This document shows positions 5,726-9,305 of a stretch of DNA of 9,305 bases, one piece after another. A program made the translations under genes and the position numbers. The stretch is from NCBI GenBank assembly GCA_005885115.1, contig VAXX01000039.1, forward strand, positions 1-9,305, read 5' to 3'. Origin of the DNA: Actinomycetota bacterium. GTDB taxonomy: Bacteria > Actinomycetota > Actinomycetes > Mycobacteriales > Micromonosporaceae. The first letter of the stretch is position 1. The number at the start of each line of letters is the position of its first letter. The notes under the pieces were generated by a model. That model ran no database searches and was not told the origin of the DNA. It saw only the letters and a list, made by a program, of their open reading frames with translations.

Positions 5726-7821
5726 TCGGCCGCTCCGACCCGACGCAGGACACCGAACTGGCGGCGAACCTCGACCGGCTCACCGCCGCCGGGGTCCGCT
5801 TCCACTACGCCCGGGCCGATATCACGGCGCTGGACCAGATCAAGGCCGCGGTGAACGAGATCGAGCAGGCGCTGGGTCAGGTCACCGGGGTACTGCACGG
5901 AGCCGGGCGCAACGAACCGACCGCGGTGGCCAACCTGGACGAGGCGACCTTCCGCCGTACTCTGGCGCCGAAGATCGACGGCCTGGAGGCGGTACTCGCC
6001 GCGACCGACCCGCACGCGCTGCGGCTGCTGATCACGTTCGGCAGCATCATCGGCCGGGCCGGGCTGCGCGGTGAGGCGCACTACGCGACCGCGAACGACT
6101 GGCTGACTGACCTGACCCGCAAGGTCGGCGAGGACTACCCGCACATCCGGTGCCTGGCACTGGAGTGGTCGGTCTGGTCCGGCGCCGGCATGGGCGAGCG
6201 GCTCGGCGTGCTGGAGGCACTGACCCGGGACGGGATCTCGCCGATCCCGGTCGAGGACGGCATCGCCACGCTCAAGGAGGTGCTCGCCAGCCCGTACGCG
6301 CCGCAGACGCTGGTGGTGATGGGCCGCTCCGACAACCTGCCGACGATCCGGCTGGAGCACCGGGAGCTGCCACTGCTGCGCTTCGTCGACCGGCCCCAGG
6401 TGTACTACCCAGGTGTCGAACTGATCGTCGACGCCGACCTGACCGCCGACGACGACCTGTACCTGCCCGACCACCTGCTCGACGGCGACCTGCTGCTGCC
6501 GGCCGTCCTCGGGATGGAGGCGATGGCGCAGGCCGCGATGGCGCTCACCGGGCGTACCGAGGCGCCGGTCCTGGAGAACGTCGAGCTGCTGCGGCCCGTC
6601 GTGGTGTCCCCGAACGGCAGCAACACCATCCGGATCGCGGTGCTGGCCACCGGCGACAGCACGGTGGAGGCCGTGGTCCGCAGTAGTGACACCGGATTCC
6701 GGGCCGACCACTTCCGGGCCCGGCTGCGGTACGAGGAGCCGGCGCGGGTCGGCACCCGACCGGCGACCGGCGGCGCGCGGTTGCTGCCGATCGACCCGGC
6801 CCGGGAGCTGTACGGGCCGGTGCTGTTCCAGGGCCGGCGGTTCCAGCACCTGCTGGGGTACCTGGACCTGGCCGCCAAGGGCTGCGTGGCGCGGGTGCAC
6901 AACCGGCCGCTGGCCCCGTGGTTCGCCCGGTACCAGCCCGGCGACCTGGTTCTGGGTGACCCGGGTACCCGGGACACGGTGATGCACGCGTTGCAGTGCT
7001 GCGTACCGGACGCCACCCTGCTGCCCGGCGCCATCGAGCGGCTGTACCTGGCCGACCCGAAGGTCACCGCCACGCTGGACACCGTCACCATCCACGCGGT
7101 CGAACGGCTGCGGGAGGGCGACACCTACTACTACGACGTGGACGTCTGCGACGACGACGGCAACCTGGTCGAGCGGTGGGTGGGGCTGCGCCTGCACGCC
7201 GTACGCAAGAAGGACGGCAGCGGACCGTGGCTGCCCGCGCTCGTGGGGCCGTACCTGGAGCGGCGGGTCGGCGGGTTCCTGCCGGCCGAGCTGCGCTGCG
7301 TGGTACGTCCCGACGACCCGGGCGCGACCGGCACCGAGGCCCGCCGGGAACAGACCGGCAAGGCGGTGAGCTGGGCGCTGGGTACCGGGACCACGGTGCG
7401 GTACCGCCCGGACGGCAAGCCGGAGGTGGCCGGCGAGGTACGCGTATCGGCGTCACACGGTGCCGGGGTGACCTTCGCGGTCGCCGGTACGGCGACGGTG
7501 GGCTGCGACGTCGAGGTCGCCACCGCCCGTACCGAACAGGAGTGGTCGGACCTGCTCGGCGCCGACGGTTTCGCCCTGGCCACGCTCGTGGCGCGGGAAC
7601 AGGGTGAGGACCTGTCGGTGTCGGCGACCCGGGTCTGGGGCGCGATCGAGTGCCTGCGCAAGAACGGCCACGCCCGGGTCGATCTGGCCGCCGAACCGAA
7701 CGGTCCGGCCGGCTGGGTCGCCCTGCGGTCCGGTACGACACGGATCGCCACCTTCGCCACCTCGCTGCTTGAGATCAGTGACCCGGTGGTGTTCGCGATG
7801 TCGGCCGACAGGGACAGGTGA
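5401..7821 (+). CDS. pksE: PksE C-terminal open frame: KR-DH-PPTase
   Basis: 806 codons in the second frame, without a start of its own; the first ATG is at 5452 and lacks a clear ribosome binding site. KR: Rossmann motif VTGGGKGI (about 5647-5670), catalytic Ser at 6043 in TFGSIIG, Tyr at 6082 and Asn at 6094 in HYATAND. DH (double hotdog): His at 6472 in DHLLDGDLLLP, which is the HxxxGxxxxP motif, and the second-motif Asp at 6973 in RDTVMHALQ. PPTase, about 7345-7800: metal-binding Asp at 7507 and Glu at 7513 in VGCDVE, and VWGAIECLRKNG (7633-7668) in place of the usual WxxKEAxxK; such a variant is normal in enediyne synthases as I recall them. No second disruption is seen, so the inactivation, if real, is recent or the break is technical. 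Confidence 0.85.
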   Translation, partial: AKTLHQEHPEIVTTVVTMPLADELPDAVLTATVARVVADVAATTGFSEVHYDADGTRYVPVLRPAALPPNGGAGIGADDVLLVTGGGKGITAECALALGRDTGTAVGLIGRSDPTQDTELAANLDRLTAAGVRFHYARADITALDQIKAAVNEIEQALGQVTGVLHGAGRNEPTAVANLDEATFRRTLAPKIDGLEAVLAATDPHALRLLITFGSIIGRAGLRGEAHYATANDWLTDLTRKVGEDYPHIRCLALEWSVWSGAGMGERLGVLEALTRDGISPIPVEDGIATLKEVLASPYAPQTLVVMGRSDNLPTIRLEHRELPLLRFVDRPQVYYPGVELIVDADLTADDDLYLPDHLLDGDLLLPAVLGMEAMAQAAMALTGRTEAPVLENVELLRPVVVSPNGSNTIRIAVLATGDSTVEAVVRSSDTGFRADHFRARLRYEEPARVGTRPATGGARLLPIDPARELYGPVLFQGRRFQHLLGYLDLAAKGCVARVHNRPLAPWFARYQPGDLVLGDPGTRDTVMHALQCCVPDATLLPGAIERLYLADPKVTATLDTVTIHAVERLREGDTYYYDVDVCDDDGNLVERWVGLRLHAVRKKDGSGPWLPALVGPYLERRVGGFLPAELRCVVRPDDPGATGTEARREQTGKAVSWALGTGTTVRYRPDGKPEVAGEVRVSASHGAGVTFAVAGTATVGCDVEVATARTEQEWSDLLGADGFALATLVAREQGEDLSVSATRVWGAIECLRKNGHARVDLAAEPNGPAGWVALRSGTTRIATFATSLLEISDPVVFAMSADRDR

Positions 7822-7824
7822 GTC

Positions 7825-8292
7825 ATGGAGTCGTACTACGAGTACCGCCACATCGTCGGTTTCGAGGAGACCAACCTCGTCGGAAACGTGTACTACGTCA
7901 ACTACATGCGCTGGCAGGGCCGGTGCCGGGAGATGTTCCTGCGGGAGCAGGCGCCCGAGGTGCTGGTGGAGATCCGGGACGATCTGAAGCTGTTCACGCT
8001 CAAGTGCGAGTGCGAGTTCTTCACCGAGATCACCGCGTTCGACGAGCTGTCGATCCGGATGCGGCTGGAGGACCTCACCCAGACCCAGATCGGCTTCGCG
8101 TTCGACTACGTCCGGCTCCGCGAGGGCTTCGAGGAGCTGGTGGCGCGGGGCCGGCAGCGGGTGGCCTGCATGCGCGGCCCGAACACGGACACCCGGCCGA
8201 CCCGGGTACCGGATGCGCTACGGGTCGCGCTGTCCCGCTACGCCATCAACGGTGCGGGCAACGGCCATCGGCGCAGTGAGGTGGCCGCATGA
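7825..8292 (+). CDS. Enediyne polyene-releasing thioesterase, hotdog fold (E10 / CalE7 / SgcE10 type)
   Basis: 155 residues starting MESYYEYRHIVGFEETN, three bases after the pksE stop, with GGGACAGG upstream as a weak ribosome binding site. The stretch ETNLVGNVYYVNYMRWQG (residues 15-32) followed by RCREMFL is the hallmark of the enediyne-specific thioesterases. These lack the acidic nucleophile of ordinary hotdog thioesterases and depend on an Asn and an Arg: Asn17 and Arg35 here, matching Asn19 and Arg37 of CalE7 as I recall. The enzyme hydrolyses the polyene from the synthase ACP in the cytosol and is the dedicated partner of PksE. Length matches the family (about 145-160). The stop overlaps the next start as ATGA, so coupling is expected. 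The gene looks intact despite the broken synthase. Confidence 0.92.
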   Translation: MESYYEYRHIVGFEETNLVGNVYYVNYMRWQGRCREMFLREQAPEVLVEIRDDLKLFTLKCECEFFTEITAFDELSIRMRLEDLTQTQIGFAFDYVRLREGFEELVARGRQRVACMRGPNTDTRPTRVPDALRVALSRYAINGAGNGHRRSEVAA

Positions 8293-8828
8293 GCACCGAC
8301 CTGCGGGCGGCCGCGGGAACGGCGCCAGCGCCCAACGGCGGGCACCACGCCGAGCTGCGCTCGGTGATGGGGATGTTCGCCACCGGCGTCACCGTCATCA
8401 CGTCCGGGACCGACCTGCCGCACGGCATGACCGCCAACGCGTTCACGTCGGTGTCCCTGGACCCGGCGATGGTGCTGGTGTGCGTCAAGCGCAGCGCGGT
8501 CATGCACGGCACCATCCTGGCGCAGGGTACGTTCGCGGTGTCGATCCTGGCCGCCGGCCAGGAGGGCCTGGCGCGCTACTTCGCCCACTCGTCGCGGCCG
8601 CGGGACGAGCGCGAGTTCGAGACGGTGCCCTACCACTCGGGGCGCCACACCGGCGCCCCGATCGTGTCGGGGAGCCTGGCCTGGGTGGAGTGCCGGCTCG
8701 CCGCCGTCTACGACGGTGGCGACCACTCCATCTTCCTGGGCTCGGTGCTCGGCATCGGCCGCGGGGACAGCCGGGAGGCCCTGCTGTTCCACGGTGGCCG
8801 TTTCATCGAGGTCCCCGAGCGGCACTGA
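8289..8828 (+). CDS. Flavin reductase of HpaC-like family (enediyne E6 / SgcE6 type)
   Basis: 179 residues from the ATG at 8289, which overlaps the thioesterase stop. After a short Ala/Gly-rich N-terminus come the flavin reductase-domain stretches: LRSVMGMFATGVTVIT (residues 23-38), HGMTANAFTSVSLDPAMVLV (flavin-binding loop), GTFAVSILAAGQ, HTGAPIVSGSLAWVEC and HSIFLGSVLGIG. The family reduces FMN or FAD with NAD(P)H and passes free reduced flavin to a partner monooxygenase; in the C-1027 pathway SgcE6 serves the tyrosine-derivative hydroxylase SgcC. No monooxygenase is encoded in this window, so the partner must be elsewhere or lost. Length matches SgcE6 (about 180). Position right after the E10 gene supports the enediyne assignment over a general reductase. 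Confidence 0.88.
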   Translation: MSTDLRAAAGTAPAPNGGHHAELRSVMGMFATGVTVITSGTDLPHGMTANAFTSVSLDPAMVLVCVKRSAVMHGTILAQGTFAVSILAAGQEGLARYFAHSSRPRDEREFETVPYHSGRHTGAPIVSGSLAWVECRLAAVYDGGDHSIFLGSVLGIGRGDSREALLFHGGRFIEVPERH

Positions 8829-8841
8829 GACACCACCACAA

Positions 8842-8880
8842 GGGCCGGGCGGTCACGCGGACAGCGTGGCCGCCCGGCCC
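8842..8880 (+). terminator. Strong intrinsic-type terminator after the enediyne operon
   Basis: GGGCCGGGCGGTCACGC (8842-8858) pairs with GCGTGGCCGCCCGGCCC (8864-8880) over 17 bp with one G-U pair and a 5-base loop GGACA, followed by CCTTTC. It starts 13 bases after the reductase stop. The convergent gene on the right ends at 8964, so the hairpin may stop transcription from both sides, although the sequence on the left side is TTGTGG rather than a real T-run. Confidence 0.85.
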
Positions 8881-8963
8881 CCTTTCAAGATTATCCCGAG
8901 TGATCAGTTATCCCGAGGTAGTGGCCGGTTGGCTCGCTCGGCCCGAACGTGGAGATGGCAGAA

Positions 8964-9305
8964 CTACTGAAGTTCGAGGAGAGTGGCGAACTCGGTGAAG
9001 GTCTGCGACACCACCCTCCAGGAGCATTCCGCGGGGTTGGTCCAGAAATCGCTGGCCACGACTCGGGGATCGGCCGGGGCAGTGCGGTAATCCAATGCCA
9101 CTGCGACATCGTCGCCAGGATTGCGGTTGACCGCGACAAGAACGGCTTGCTCGACGTCGAGCCACGGCAGCTCGACGGGATGAAGTTCGCGGCTACCACG
9201 CCGTAGGCGAAACAGCCCGGCTGACGGTTCGTCGTCAACCTCCCGGTCGAGAGACTCGGACTCACGCCGCATCCATCGGACGCTGCTGAGGAAGATCAGC
9301 GGGTC
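8964..9305 (-). CDS. SMI1/KNR4 (SUKH)-like protein, partial (N-terminus beyond right edge)
   Basis: The minus strand is open from the window edge (9305) to a TAG at 8966-8964, 113 codons, reading DPLIFLSSVRWMRRESESL at the edge and ending FWTNPAECSWRVVSQTFTEF-ATLLELQ. An internal ATG at 9272 exists but the similarity continues upstream of it, so the gene starts outside. Features typical of the SMI1/KNR4 C-terminal half are a PLxxL-type strand entering a helix, an aromatic/acidic strand (AVALDYRT), and a final FxxFxxLL helix. In bacteria such proteins are often immunity proteins for polymorphic toxins, but many have no known role. It uses somewhat more A/T third bases than the enediyne genes. 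It is convergent with the operon and probably unrelated to it. Confidence 0.6.
   Translation of the reverse strand, partial: DPLIFLSSVRWMRRESESLDREVDDEPSAGLFRLRRGSRELHPVELPWLDVEQAVLVAVNRNPGDDVAVALDYRTAPADPRVVASDFWTNPAECSWRVVSQTFTEFATLLELQ

Larger units (their letters stand above)
2087..7821 (+). pseudogene. pksE: Enediyne iterative type I polyketide synthase PksE (KS-AT-ACP-KR-DH-PPTase), frameshifted as given
   Basis: The whole gene spans 5735 bases, two more than a multiple of three. Joining frame 2 before 5399-5402 to frame 1 after it gives about 1911 residues, close to characterised enediyne synthases such as SgcE and CalE8 (about 1900-1950). All six domains are present in the order known for the family, each with its catalytic residues. 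The enzyme iteratively condenses malonyl units on its ACP with KR and DH processing to make the polyene precursor of the enediyne core, and activates its ACP with its own C-terminal phosphopantetheinyl transferase domain. The thioesterase gene follows by three bases. In the unrepaired sequence the first half stops at 5725, so a full synthase cannot be made. Either the gene is inactive or one assembly error sits here. The family call is very secure. Confidence 0.93.

Noticed and set aside
5086..7197. 703-codon open frame on the minus strand
   Set aside because: Same cause; opposite KR-DH coding sequence, composition rich in Gln/Val/Gly repeats with no recognisable fold.
1..9305. CRISPR arrays, tRNA or rRNA genes, insertion sequences
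   Set aside because: No regularly spaced repeats, no cloverleaf or rRNA-like stretches, and no transposase motifs or terminal inverted repeats were seen on either strand.

Overview
The window looks like actinomycete chromosome. G+C is high, coding frames end almost every codon in G or C, GTG starts are used, and there is a mycothiol-type maleylpyruvate isomerase relative. Frequent GTAC-containing words suggest Micromonosporaceae, but that placement is tentative.

Left part, minus strand (1-1516): a 104-residue beta-rich protein of unknown function (1202-1516). After a gap with a perfect 11-bp hairpin comes a two-gene unit: an AhpD/carboxymuconolactone-decarboxylase-like peroxidase-related protein (490-1041) overlapping by GTGA a DinB/maleylpyruvate-isomerase family gene that runs off the left edge (1-493).

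Middle (1517-2086): a divergent intergenic region with an imperfect operator-like palindrome. Its last ~155 bases hold a coding-like frame without a convincing start. This frame ends in an ATGA overlap with the next gene and may be the 3' remnant of a lost upstream gene.

Right-centre, plus strand (2087-8828): the core of an enediyne locus. It has an iterative type I enediyne polyketide synthase (PksE: KS-AT-ACP-KR-DH-PPTase), the partner hotdog thioesterase (E10/CalE7 type) three bases downstream, and a flavin reductase (E6 type) overlapping the thioesterase by ATGA. PksE would build the polyene on its own ACP, primed by its own C-terminal phosphopantetheinyl transferase domain. The thioesterase releases the polyene. 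The reductase normally supplies reduced flavin to a monooxygenase that is not present here. As given, pksE is broken by a frameshift near 5399-5402, inside the linker/structural part of the KR. The first reading frame encodes KS-AT-ACP and stops at 5725; the second encodes KR-DH-PPTase. A strong hairpin terminator follows the reductase.

Right edge, minus strand: the C-terminal part of an SMI1/KNR4 (SUKH)-like protein, convergent with the operon.

The usual neighbours of pksE (E3, E4, E5) are absent, ordinary genes flank both sides, and pksE is out of frame. The locus is therefore either a compact solo PksE operon relying on genes elsewhere or an enediyne cluster in decay. A sequencing error at the frameshift remains possible.
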